A DNA stretch of 26,495 nt, taken from IMG/VR virus record IMGVR_UViG_3300017956_001865, positions 1 to 26,495 of that record. One strand, given 5' to 3'. The translations under genes and the position numbers were made by a program. This stretch comes from a virus. This document shows, piece by piece, positions 1 through 7,312 of this stretch. Under the pieces are notes generated by a model. That model had not been told where the DNA came from. It worked only from the letters and a program-made list of their open reading frames with translations, and made no database searches. Position 1 is the first letter of the stretch. Every line of letters starts with the position of its first letter.

Positions 1-807
1 ACTAGCATCTGTTGTTAATGTTAGTCCTGCAGCACCCGGTGTTTTAAAAGTTGTAGAGTTTATTTGTGTAGGTGCAGTATGACTACCTGTACTTTGTCTA
101 AGTATTACTGTAATAGTTGTACCTGAATCCATATTATTTATAGTCCAAGTAGTAATGTTTCCATCTAGTGTTATGTCAAAAACATTTCCATCTTCTACAT
201 CTAATGTAAGTACGTTACTTGTAAAACTTGTACCTGCACTAGCAGTAGTAGCAACTGTTTCTTTATAATCTTTAATCTCTCCACCTGTGTGTGCTAACTT
301 ACTGTCTATCTGTGTCTGTGCATTAGAACTTAATGTGTTTATATATTGGAACTCTGTGCTTGTTACAGAACCATCAGCAATCTTTGTAGCATCTACACCG
401 CTTGTCAATGTTGTAGAAATGTCTTGAGTAGAACTATCTATTGTTCCTGTAATTTCACCAGTTAATGCAACGTCATTTAGTCTGTCATGTAAATCTTCAA
501 ACATTTCACCTACTACTGCCATACGGACAGTTGTACCTGTGTCGTGACCAATGTCAGGAGTGTGCCTACCTTCAACATCTCTTGTTGCTGTTATTTGTAA
601 TGTACCTGTATTATGCGAAGTTACGTTAATTACTTCTCTGTTAGTTGCACTATCAGGATTAATTACTAAATAATATGGTGCGTTAATATAGTTCGTACCA
701 TCTGATGTAGGTAATGCACTAAGTGTTATAGTTGTATCACCACCGGCTACGTTGCCGTCTAATGTTGTTTCAAAAAAGTTACTGTATTCAGCTGTTTGTA
801 ATGTCAT
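1..807 (-). CDS. Phage tail fibre / receptor-binding protein, N-terminal 269 aa (runs off the window)
   Basis: The reading frame is open from an ATG at 807 to the left edge, so the C-terminus is missing. Residues 1-100 form a beta-rich head (YYLVINP, REVINV, then TRDVEGRH and a G-x-x-V-R-M end), of the kind that attaches fibres to the tail. About residues 140-180 hold the stretch DGSVTSTEFQYINTLSSNAQ followed by TQIDSKL, a repeat type common in tail fibres of marine phages. Residues about 190-269 are Thr/Ser/Gly-rich beta-strand sequence (FDITLDGNITTW). The ATG overlaps the stop of the upstream 59-aa gene (TAATG), so translation is probably coupled. Being last in the structural operon and next to tail-type genes fits a host-recognition role. 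The receptor cannot be guessed, because the tip domain lies outside the window. Confidence 0.8.
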   Translation of the reverse strand, partial: MTLQTAEYSNFFETTLDGNVAGGDTTITLSALPTSDGTNYINAPYYLVINPDSATNREVINVTSHNTGTLQITATRDVEGRHTPDIGHDTGTTVRMAVVGEMFEDLHDRLNDVALTGEITGTIDSSTQDISTTLTSGVDATKIADGSVTSTEFQYINTLSSNAQTQIDSKLAHTGGEIKDYKETVATTASAGTSFTSNVLTLDVEDGNVFDITLDGNITTWTINNMDSGTTITVILRQSTGSHTAPTQINSTTFKTPGAAGLTLTTDAS

Positions 808-986
808 TAAGCTTTCTTCTCCGTTACTACTGTATCACCAAAACGTGATAATCCAAAACTTGCTAGACCAATTATAGCAGAATAATTTATGTCGTCTGTA
901 AAATCAATATCTTCATCTATAGGTAAGTTACCAATAGTATCTATATTTAAACCGCCACCTTCTTTTAATATTGTTAATATACCCAT
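807..986 (-). CDS. Small 59-aa protein between nozzle-like and fibre genes
   Basis: I do not recognise this gene. It encodes 59 residues starting MGILTILKEGGG, with an acidic middle (PIDEDIDFTDDI), a hydrophobic stretch (YSAIIGLASFGL) and a charged tail (VTEKKA). It is supported by a clean ATG at 986 with an AGGA ribosome site about 7 bases upstream, and by its TAA overlapping the ATG of the fibre gene. A 23-base gap separates it from the 677-aa gene. It could be a small tail or fibre-attachment component. The hydrophobic stretch is too short for me to claim a membrane protein or holin. Confidence 0.65.
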   Translation of the reverse strand: MGILTILKEGGGLNIDTIGNLPIDEDIDFTDDINYSAIIGLASFGLSRFGDTVVTEKKA

Positions 987-1009
987 GTAATTATCCTAGC
1001 ATTTTTTTC

Positions 1010-3043
1010 TTATGCACCAAATCTTACTTCACCTAATTGACCTACACCAAACACAACCTCGCTAGATACAGGAGATATAGTAGGTTGTCTTGTACCTCTT
1101 ACAGTAATAATAGCAAACGTAAAGTCACTACCTATTACTTCGCTACCTGATATAGGATATGTTACTCTTTCTACTACACCTCTAATAACTTCATTAGGTT
1201 GGAATATTTGTAATGTAATAGCATCTCCTTCTAATTCTCTGAGTTTGCTATACAACTTATCTCCTAAACCTTTTACTAACACAGGTTTTCTTCCGGGTCT
1301 TTCAACTCTATCTGATATGTTTATAGGTATTTGTGCTACTACAAGTTCGGGTCTTGCTAATGCACGAAACTCTAATGATTTAACTTTAGGTGTATTAATA
1401 CCTGTTTCTGATTTAAGTATTAGTTTTCCTATAATATATCTTGCAACAGGATTGATTTGTTTTTCTAAATCACCTGAACCTGAGTTTTGTACTATGGCTT
1501 GTAGATATGAACCATTTTCAGGATTATCTAAATCTTCAAACTTGTTACTGTATTTTAGTTCTACTGATGTATTCTCACCTAAGTTTAATGTAGATACTTT
1601 TGCACCAACAAATTGTTTTTCTTCTGCAGTATAAAAGTCTGCTGCTGCAGTAACTACATATCCTTCTGAACTATATGTACTTGTTTCTTTGTACATAGCT
1701 TCACCTTCTACAGCTATAATAAACTTTGATGTTGAACCATCATTAGCACGTGTTAAACCTAGCACCTTAGCATTACTAGAACTACCGCTATGGTTTATTT
1801 CTAAATCTCTAGCAAATCCTGCAGTTGGTAAATAGTATCTCCAAAGATATGTAGTGTCTTCATCTTCTTGTACACCTACATAAATACTATCTCTAGAAAC
1901 ATAAGATGTTTGTGGTGCAGAATTTACAGATGTAACCCATTCTTTTACTAATTGTCTGTTAGCAAGAACATACAGATTATCAGCTACAACTAACTGTGCT
2001 CTGTAAAACCTTCCAATGTTTGATGCTTGTTCTTTTGTACCGAAAAATACAATACCTTCAGCAGCTGCTACGCTATGTACTTCTTCAAAACCTATTCGTG
2101 TTTGACCTTGTAAAACTAATAAACCACTTGTGTCATCTTCTTTAAGTGAATATATATTTCCATCAGTAGAAGATACAAGTATCGCTGCACCCGCATCTGT
2201 AGCATCAGAGTATGTATGTGTAGGTTCTGTTCTGCTAATGTAAGTAGAAGTAGATAATTCAGATGACCAACTGTCATCAAAAGGACTTACTTCCCATAAA
2301 TATGCTGCTTCATCATTGTAACCTGCAACAATTAATCTACCTTTTTCTAACCATATACCATTTAATTTAGTTGTTGTATTGGAACTTGTGTTATGTTTTT
2401 GCCATTCATCACCTGAATGATTAGCATCGTAATGTATTACTTCGTGATTATTACCACTAGAATCAGCTGTTATAAAATATACCGTATTACCAAATGCAAC
2501 TGCACCTGTAAAATTATAATTAATAGTTAATGCAGTATATGTAGAGTCAGTAACTTCTGCCCATGTATCACCACCATTACTAGATTTGATTACCGTATTA
2601 CCATCTGTAACATATAAATCACCATCAGTTGTTCTTGCTATATAATTATTACTGTTAGTAAAAGAATATTTATTTTCTGTAGTAAATAATAAATGTACAT
2701 TATAAGCTGTTTCTTCATCTCCATGAAAGACATCTATGTTCTTACTATCCCAAAATCTAGTAACATCATTAGTTGTACCATTAGCTCTGTGTGCAGTATC
2801 TAATCCCTGACCACCACTAAAGTTATTTCTAGAATATATACGACCTAAGTTAGATGTAAAGTCTTCTGCATTCTGTGCTACGTTAATTCTATTTTGTTGG
2901 TTCTCTACATCAGATGATTGTATTACTAATTGCCTACCTTCTTGTGGTCCGGTAGATGTTCTAAGTAGTAATGTACCTAAACGTAAATTATAACCATACC
3001 TTTGTGGGTTCTGAATTAAGTCAGTTGTTGGTATCCTAGGCAT
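1010..3043 (-). CDS. Tail nozzle-like / tail structural protein with beta-propeller features (677 aa)
   Basis: This large beta-rich protein has no signal peptide or membrane segment. The N-terminus (about 1-100) has QNPQRYGYNLRLGTLL and TNDVTRFWDSKNIDVF. The middle (about 100-480) has repeated strand-turn-strand units, including an Asp-box-like motif SSNGGDTW at residues 154-161 and other 'DG-x-[IL]-Y' turns (TDGDLYV, TDGNIYSL), as in beta-propeller blades. The C-terminal 120 residues form a separate domain (VVAQIPINISDRVERPGRKP ... GVVERVTYPI ... FAIITVRGTRQP). T7 gp12, the tail nozzle, is also a beta-propeller and follows the adaptor gene. The same order here supports a nozzle-like role, but no sequence similarity to gp12 can be claimed by eye. 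A minor tail or baseplate protein is the alternative. The start lies 2 bases after the upstream stop. Confidence 0.6.
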   Translation of the reverse strand: MPRIPTTDLIQNPQRYGYNLRLGTLLLRTSTGPQEGRQLVIQSSDVENQQNRINVAQNAEDFTSNLGRIYSRNNFSGGQGLDTAHRANGTTNDVTRFWDSKNIDVFHGDEETAYNVHLLFTTENKYSFTNSNNYIARTTDGDLYVTDGNTVIKSSNGGDTWAEVTDSTYTALTINYNFTGAVAFGNTVYFITADSSGNNHEVIHYDANHSGDEWQKHNTSSNTTTKLNGIWLEKGRLIVAGYNDEAAYLWEVSPFDDSWSSELSTSTYISRTEPTHTYSDATDAGAAILVSSTDGNIYSLKEDDTSGLLVLQGQTRIGFEEVHSVAAAEGIVFFGTKEQASNIGRFYRAQLVVADNLYVLANRQLVKEWVTSVNSAPQTSYVSRDSIYVGVQEDEDTTYLWRYYLPTAGFARDLEINHSGSSSNAKVLGLTRANDGSTSKFIIAVEGEAMYKETSTYSSEGYVVTAAADFYTAEEKQFVGAKVSTLNLGENTSVELKYSNKFEDLDNPENGSYLQAIVQNSGSGDLEKQINPVARYIIGKLILKSETGINTPKVKSLEFRALARPELVVAQIPINISDRVERPGRKPVLVKGLGDKLYSKLRELEGDAITLQIFQPNEVIRGVVERVTYPISGSEVIGSDFTFAIITVRGTRQPTISPVSSEVVFGVGQLGEVRFGA

Positions 3044-3045
3044 GA

Positions 3046-4044
3046 CTAACCCGGATATACAATACTATTTATAGTTACAGGTTCAGGGTATCGAGCACGT
3101 AAATCTTTTCTAGCTTGTTCTATTAATAAAGCTTTATATTGAAGTAAAGAGTTTCTTATACTGCTAGCAGAATTAACAGGAAAACTTTGTACTGCCATTT
3201 GTTCTGTAATATAAGATGCTGTTGCACTAGGTATATCTCTAGATGCTATCACTTGTGCAGCAACACCTGCCATAATTATAGGTTCATACTCTGCTTCTAT
3301 GCCTATAGATGATAAGGTTGTGTCTTCATCTGTAATAGATTTAAACTTTTTCTTAAATGTTACAAATACTTTTTTACCCGGATTAACACCATAAAACTGC
3401 AAACCCTTTACAACTAATGGACCTTCAGTATGTGTAACTGTATTCTCATCACCCTCACTATCAGTCCATGTAAAACCATTTGGTAAATCAATTAACTCTA
3501 CTGATACTCCTCTATATTGACTTCCTGTTTCATCAGCATCATTAGCAAATGTAACGTACTGACTAATAGCTGCGAGAGGTGCAACTAAGTAGTTGTCATT
3601 ATTGACTGAGTCTAATACTAGAAAGCCTGCAACTGCTGTTACTTCTTTTGTTTCAGTTGCAAATATTGTAGGATATAAAGTTTCTATTTGGTCTTTGACT
3701 GCATCATATACAGCTTGTCTTGTAAAGAAAGGTTTAATCTTTATTAAATCTCCTATAGCATGTGTGGTTGCTGTTGTTCCTCTTACTCCTCTTTCTACTG
3801 TAACTGTGTTATCAACAGTATTGATAGACTTACAATACATAAGTTCTTTACCAATTTCTATTACAGTACCTGCATCTAATAAATCTTCTTCTTCAATAGA
3901 TAACAAGTTACCATCAAAAGATATTGTGGTAGTTGTTGTATCTGTTATAGCAGTATCTAAATATGTATAACTAATTAAGTTATCAGGTGTTTCTAGATAC
4001 TCTCTATATACTCTATCTACGAGGTCACCAATGGTTGTACTCAT
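3046..4044 (-). CDS. Head-to-tail adaptor-like virion protein (332 aa)
   Basis: The protein opens with a short helix (TIGDLVDRVYREYLETPDN), then a small beta domain at about residues 36-104 ending in VTVERGVRGTTATTHAIGD. Next comes a helix (FFTRQAVYDAVKDQIETLYP), a beta-rich middle (about 130-235), and a helical C-terminus (EYEPIIMAGVAAQVIASRDI ... LLQYKALLIEQARKDLRARY). A helix-beta-helix protein directly after capsid genes and before a nozzle-like gene matches the place of T7 gp11-type adaptors. This is an inference from fold pattern and position, not from recognised homology. The inserted beta domain resembles the head of the fibre gene in this window. The ATG has an AGG ribosome site just after the upstream stop (7-base gap). 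Confidence 0.55.
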   Translation of the reverse strand: MSTTIGDLVDRVYREYLETPDNLISYTYLDTAITDTTTTTISFDGNLLSIEEEDLLDAGTVIEIGKELMYCKSINTVDNTVTVERGVRGTTATTHAIGDLIKIKPFFTRQAVYDAVKDQIETLYPTIFATETKEVTAVAGFLVLDSVNNDNYLVAPLAAISQYVTFANDADETGSQYRGVSVELIDLPNGFTWTDSEGDENTVTHTEGPLVVKGLQFYGVNPGKKVFVTFKKKFKSITDEDTTLSSIGIEAEYEPIIMAGVAAQVIASRDIPSATASYITEQMAVQSFPVNSASSIRNSLLQYKALLIEQARKDLRARYPEPVTINSIVYPG

Positions 4045-4051
4045 TGTTTAC

Positions 4052-4387
4052 CTAGCTACTTCTAAATACTAATTTAAATGTTCTATCTGCTGCTTCTGTT
4101 CCATTAGAGGTAATTCTTAAAAAACCTGATGATGCAAATGCCCAACCACTAGGGTCAATTCTTACAACGTCACCTGCTGTAATGTTGTATGTTACTGCAG
4201 TACCATCTGTTTCTACAACATCATACCAATTAGTACCATCAATACTAAAGTCAAATGTTAATTGTGAACCTGTTACTGTAGCAGGACATACAATTGCTGA
4301 TAAAAGTAAACCATCTGTATTTACTTTTTCGGAATTACTTGCGTCTGCTGAAACGTCTATTAAACAGCTTTTTACTTTTGTTTTCAT
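4052..4387 (-). CDS. Small beta-sandwich virion protein, capsid decoration-like (111 aa)
   Basis: I start this gene at the ATG at 4387, which has AAGG 5 bases upstream. A longer frame from a TTG at 4408 would begin inside the hairpin after the capsid gene and has no ribosome site. The 111-residue product is almost all beta strand: LTFDFSIDGTNWYDVV, then TYNITAGDVVRIDPSGW, GFLRITSNGTE and DRTFKLVFR. This resembles small beta-sandwich proteins often found beside capsid genes in marine phages. Its position, directly after the major capsid gene, suggests a capsid decoration or surface protein, or a small head-tail piece. The function is inferred from fold pattern and neighbours only. A hairpin in front of it may set its expression below that of the capsid protein. 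Confidence 0.6.
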   Translation of the reverse strand: MKTKVKSCLIDVSADASNSEKVNTDGLLLSAIVCPATVTGSQLTFDFSIDGTNWYDVVETDGTAVTYNITAGDVVRIDPSGWAFASSGFLRITSNGTEAADRTFKLVFRSS

Positions 4388-4404
4388 ATCTACCTTACTA
4401 TAGC

Positions 4405-4445
4405 ACAAGATAAGGGTGGAGGTGGATTTCCACCCTACATCTTGT
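4405..4445 (-). promoter_or_regulatory. Long intercistronic hairpin after the major capsid gene
   Basis: The 41-base palindrome lies between the capsid stop and the next gene. On the transcribed strand, ACAAGAT pairs with ATCTTGT at the base and GGGTGGA pairs with TCCACCC above it. They are separated by a 2/3-base internal loop, and the apical loop is 8 bases. An overlapping GGTGGA/TCCACC pairing offers an alternative inner stem. No U-run follows on the minus strand (next bases GCTATAGT), so it is not a classic intrinsic terminator. It is better read as a partial terminator, RNase processing site or mRNA 3' end stabiliser that favours capsid protein output over downstream genes. The structure is seen directly; the function is inference. 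Confidence 0.7.
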
Positions 4446-4456
4446 TATTAATTTAA

Positions 4457-5554
4457 TTAGGGAGCTGCTATGTCGCTAATCTTTAAGTGGTAATTTGGAG
4501 GACCGAAGTCAAATCCCATTTCCATGTAGATAGCTTTAGCTACTCTTGCATTATCTGCTTGGTCTACGTCCCTTACGAAAACAGTTCCTTTACCAGGAAT
4601 GTTTGTAAAGACAGGTGATACATAAGCTAAGTCTACGATATAAGCTGCTGTGTCACCAAGAACGTTGCTATCAAGAACCATCATTCCGATAGAACCAAAT
4701 GGTGTAATAATTGTATCGACATCGATACCACCAACGTTTCTATCTCTTGGAAGGATAGTACCTGTTAATGCACCTGAAACTGTAGGGCTTGCCAATTGCT
4801 TGTTAAGCTCTAATAAGTTAGCAGATGATACCAAAAGTACAGGTTGTTTCATAGGTGCAGATGAGTCATACATGACTTTCAATGCTCCTGCGATACCGTC
4901 CCAATGAATCTTTTGGTCTGTTCCGTCTGATGTTTCATCATCAGTATTGTAATAGATGTTTCCGCCTGTTAATGCGAGGTGTGCATCTAAACCTCTAAAT
5001 TGCCTGTCGTCTGTACCTGCAAAGTCTGCACCGGTACCATCATTGAATGTACCGTTGATAGCAAAATACTCAACTTCTTTTGCAATTTGGTCAAGTGCTA
5101 ATTCCATTTGCTCAGCAAATTCATCAGTAATTGGATTACCTCCGAACAATGCTAATCTACTTGTTGAAGAATTTTCACCTTCTCCATTTGTTTCGTTATA
5201 TGCTGCATTATCAAGATTAAATACATTTTGTTGATTGTATGTTGCTAAAGCAGTATATGACATTTTGACACCTTTATGGAAGATTTGAGTTACCTGATTA
5301 TAGGCAATTCTATCTCTACCAAGATACTCTGTAGGTGCTCCACCTTCAGTTCCTACGTCAGCTGCAGCTGATACAGTTGCAGAGTCAGCAGTTTGAAACT
5401 GAAAGAATGTGGATTGAATGACTTTACCACCACCGGTCATTCCGCCTACAGCAGCTGTGAAAGGTGTTCTTTGACCACCAACGCGGAACAATTCACCATG
5501 AAAGTTATTTATATACTTACTGTAAATAGGGTCCGCTGAACCTAATGCTGCCAT
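4457..5554 (-). CDS. Major capsid protein, HK97-fold type (365 aa)
   Basis: Length, position after a scaffold gene, and the strongest ribosome site in the window (AGGAG, 6 bases before the ATG) mark this as the main shell protein. The N-terminal arm (YSKYINNFHGELFRVGGQRT) leads into a TPFTAAVGGMTGGGK segment. The middle has a long helix typical of the HK97 spine (TDEFAEQMELALDQIAKEVE, then YFAING). A later segment with LLVSSANLLELNKQL, IDVDTIITPFGSIGMMVLDS and AYIVDLAYVSPVFTNIPGKG looks like the P-domain/A-domain core. The arrangement is like the SU10/DUF5309-type capsid proteins, an assignment I make by pattern only. No protease gene or long N-terminal delta domain is visible, so the scaffold is probably the separate upstream gene. 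Confidence 0.88.
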   Translation of the reverse strand: MAALGSADPIYSKYINNFHGELFRVGGQRTPFTAAVGGMTGGGKVIQSTFFQFQTADSATVSAAADVGTEGGAPTEYLGRDRIAYNQVTQIFHKGVKMSYTALATYNQQNVFNLDNAAYNETNGEGENSSTSRLALFGGNPITDEFAEQMELALDQIAKEVEYFAINGTFNDGTGADFAGTDDRQFRGLDAHLALTGGNIYYNTDDETSDGTDQKIHWDGIAGALKVMYDSSAPMKQPVLLVSSANLLELNKQLASPTVSGALTGTILPRDRNVGGIDVDTIITPFGSIGMMVLDSNVLGDTAAYIVDLAYVSPVFTNIPGKGTVFVRDVDQADNARVAKAIYMEMGFDFGPPNYHLKISDIAAP

Positions 5555-5582
5555 TATTTTCTCCTAGTTTGTTATCTTATAC

Positions 5583-6041
5583 TTATTTTTCTCTGTCATT
5601 AATTTGTTGAATCAAAGACATTTTTGCACGTATAGCATCTTTAACGCTACCTTCCTGTATAACACCACTTAATTGTTCCATGATGTCTTGAGATTCATTT
5701 GGATTACTAACAGTATTCAATTGTTGTACTCTTTGCTCTGCCGCTGTTACTTGCTCTACTTTACTTGCAGGTTGTTCAACAGGTGCTTCACTCACATTTT
5801 GGTTTGACACATAATTAAACTCATCTGCAACAAACTTGCTAATTGAATCTTTGTCTATTGGACCGTCATAGAGCTTTGTTACAGCTTTACCTAGTCCCTC
5901 GTTAGCACTCAATCCCATTTCACTGAGAGTAAGTCCAACAAGTTGTGACTCAGCTTCTTTGCGTCTGGCTTGTTCTTTTTTCAATTGTTCTCTTAGACCC
6001 TTCGGACTATTCTCCTCGTTGTCTATATCTGTATATTCCAT
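5583..6041 (-). CDS. Capsid assembly scaffolding protein (152 aa)
   Basis: This is a short, strongly charged, mainly helical protein. Residues about 13-37 form a likely coiled coil (SPKGLREQLKKEQARRKEAE then SQL). Next come an LGLTLSEMGLSANEG-like hinge region (about 37-55), a low-complexity acidic middle (about 80-105, rich in V, E, P, Q), and a helical C-terminus (VKDAIRAKMSLIQQINDREK). Size, charge, coiled coil and position directly before the major capsid gene are typical of phage scaffolds, which guide shell assembly and leave the head. The ATG has GGAG 5 bases upstream. It is the first gene after the promoter at 6212-6240, giving a scaffold-capsid transcript with a leader of about 160 bases. 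Confidence 0.85.
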   Translation of the reverse strand: MEYTDIDNEENSPKGLREQLKKEQARRKEAESQLVGLTLSEMGLSANEGLGKAVTKLYDGPIDKDSISKFVADEFNYVSNQNVSEAPVEQPASKVEQVTAAEQRVQQLNTVSNPNESQDIMEQLSGVIQEGSVKDAIRAKMSLIQQINDREK

Positions 6042-6211
6042 TTCTTCTCCGTTATCTCTAGCTATAAACCATTACACAATCAAACGCTAGGTTAAATGAT
6101 TGGGGTTTTGTTTTTGAACACTACGAATTAAATACACAATAGGACACGTAGGACACCCTATCGGATAGTTTGCAGGTCTATTCTCAGCGGACCACGCAAC
6201 GCAGTTAATCT
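6042..6211 (-). promoter_or_regulatory. Structured untranslated leader of the scaffold-capsid transcript
   Basis: This is the only sizeable non-coding gap in the window. Several stems can form on the minus strand. CAATCA pairs with TGATTG and continues as AAC:GTT around a CTAGC loop (6077-6102, with a 3-base bulge). The same CTAGC can instead pair with GCTAG just before the ribosome site (6057-6061). Farther up, ATAGG:CCTAT (6139-6161), TAGG-GTGT-CCTA (6149-6160) and CTAT-CGG-ATAG (6158-6168, given as + strand) compete with one another. These could control translation or stability of capsid mRNA. On the opposite strand the 6077-6102 stem is followed by a G/T-rich run, so it could also stop antisense transcription. 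I see no tRNA and no convincing open reading frame here. Confidence 0.5.
6140..6156. repeat. Tandem 8-base direct repeat TAGGACAC in the capsid leader
   Basis: TAGGACAC occurs at 6140-6147 and again at 6149-6156, separated by one G (+ strand). The 9-base period is close to one helical turn. The repeat overlaps the alternative stems of the leader. It could be a protein-binding site, part of the RNA structure, or chance. No function is known to me. Confidence 0.6.
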
Positions 6212-6240
6212 ATTATAACACTAAAGTTCTGTAAGTCCAA
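6212..6240 (-). promoter_or_regulatory. Sigma70-type extended -10 promoter for the scaffold-capsid genes
   Basis: On the minus strand a perfect TATAAT (6217-6212) is preceded by TGT, giving the extended -10 form TGnTATAAT. The hexamer TTGGAC (6240-6235) lies 17 bases upstream. It matches the first three bases of the -35 consensus. The -35 part lies inside the last codons of the 363-aa gene and the -10 begins right after its stop. Expected transcription start is near 6205. The position just before scaffold and capsid, which are needed in the highest amounts, fits a booster promoter read by host RNA polymerase. Confidence 0.65.
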
Positions 6241-7312
6241 CGACTTGACCAGTTTCTGTAGTTCTTGCACTTACATCAGCTGACTCTGCAGAAGCTGCTG
6301 CACTTGTAATTCTTGTAAATGTTGTTAATGCATCAGCATCTAAATCTACAAATGCTGACATATAGTCATCAATACTTAACATATCTGATTCACTAACAGG
6401 CATTCCTGATGTCCTAGCTTGTTGTAATGCAGTACGTTTTAATATGTTTGCTGCAGTACCAAATGTCTGTGTTGCTTCTGCTACACCATATCCTCTTTCA
6501 TACAAATCTAATGCCATACCTTTAGATATGTTAAATCCTTTTAATGCTGCTTGTACTCCTATATCAGCTATCTTAAATCTTTCGTCAAGTAACAACGCAT
6601 CAGCATCAGGTGCTATTGCTAGTAAAAATAATGCTTCATCTGTCATCTCTATTGGTCTTCCAGTTTCAACAAAGAATTGATTATATTTTTCTAATACAAG
6701 GTCTTTATCAGGACTGTCTAATACATTGGACCTTATCTCCTCTAGTCTAGATGAAAACTCTGTAGGGTCTATTTGATTTCTAAACAAGTCTGCTTTCTTT
6801 TCTTGCAAGAATGGTAAGAAAGGATTTAAACCTTTCTCTGATAATGCAACATTGTAGTTTCTTTCTGTTGATGTGTATTGAGAGATTGTATATATAGGCA
6901 CACCATTATCATCTTTAATACCGGGAAATGCTTGCTCTAAATATATACTGTTATACATAGCATCTTCTGCTAAGTCTTCTGAACCTGTCTTAATCCACTC
7001 ATTAATAAATACTTCAACTAATTCTCTAGCACCACTACGACCTTTAAGTTGTGGATTGTTTGCTAAGTATTCATCTACTGTAGATATCTTGTTACCTTGA
7101 TTATCTAAACCTGTTCTTCTGTTGTTGTACTCATTCTTACTAATAGCTGTGTATCCACTATCTAACAATCCCTGTAGTTCTTCGTCACTACCTGCTGTTT
7201 GTACATTGTTGTTATCATCTCTAACATATACAACAGTGTCATACTTACTACCGGGTTCTCCTGTATAAATAAACTGACTATCTACTATGCTACTTGTTAT
7301 TGGACCTGCCAT
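6221..7312 (-). CDS. Putative internal virion (ejection) protein, 363 aa
   Basis: I do not recognise a family. The product is soluble, mostly helical and acidic. The N-terminal 60 residues look beta-rich (QFIYTGEPGSKYDTVVYVRD). A helical region follows (about 95-290: ARELVEVFINEWIKTGSEDL, LFRNQIDPTEFSSRLEEIRS). A C-terminal Ala/Ser/Thr-rich tail (TRITSAAASAESADVSARTT) ends the protein. It is the last gene of the large block between portal and scaffold. Its ATG overlaps the stop of the 428-aa gene (TAATG), with a GAGGAG ribosome site. This coupling suggests that it acts with the 428-aa and giant proteins, plausibly inside the virion. Its N-terminal pattern (a YxVxFT/VVYVR-type strand pair) is loosely like that of the 428-aa neighbour. 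Confidence 0.5.
   Translation of the reverse strand: MAGPITSSIVDSQFIYTGEPGSKYDTVVYVRDDNNNVQTAGSDEELQGLLDSGYTAISKNEYNNRRTGLDNQGNKISTVDEYLANNPQLKGRSGARELVEVFINEWIKTGSEDLAEDAMYNSIYLEQAFPGIKDDNGVPIYTISQYTSTERNYNVALSEKGLNPFLPFLQEKKADLFRNQIDPTEFSSRLEEIRSNVLDSPDKDLVLEKYNQFFVETGRPIEMTDEALFLLAIAPDADALLLDERFKIADIGVQAALKGFNISKGMALDLYERGYGVAEATQTFGTAANILKRTALQQARTSGMPVSESDMLSIDDYMSAFVDLDADALTTFTRITSAAASAESADVSARTTETGQVVGLTEL

Noticed and set aside
1245-1634. Open frames on the + strand over minus-strand genes (for example 1245-1634, 3593-3970, 11365-11682, 15508-15927).
   Set aside because: They lie wholly inside long, well-supported minus-strand genes. Their products show no family motif, and they have Ser/Leu/Ile-rich compositions typical of the reverse strand of AT-rich coding DNA.
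4388-4408. A TTG start at 4408 for the 111-aa gene.
   Set aside because: It lies at the edge of the post-capsid hairpin and has no ribosome site. The ATG at 4387 has one at proper spacing.
5555-5582. A second promoter directly before the major capsid gene (TATAAG-like bases).
   Set aside because: There is no acceptable -35 at a suitable distance, and the gap of 28 bases is explained by the ribosome site.
6042-6220. A tRNA or other known non-coding RNA in the intergenic gap.
   Set aside because: No cloverleaf, no TTC-arm consensus and no acceptor pairing can be drawn. The stems seen are short and overlap one another.
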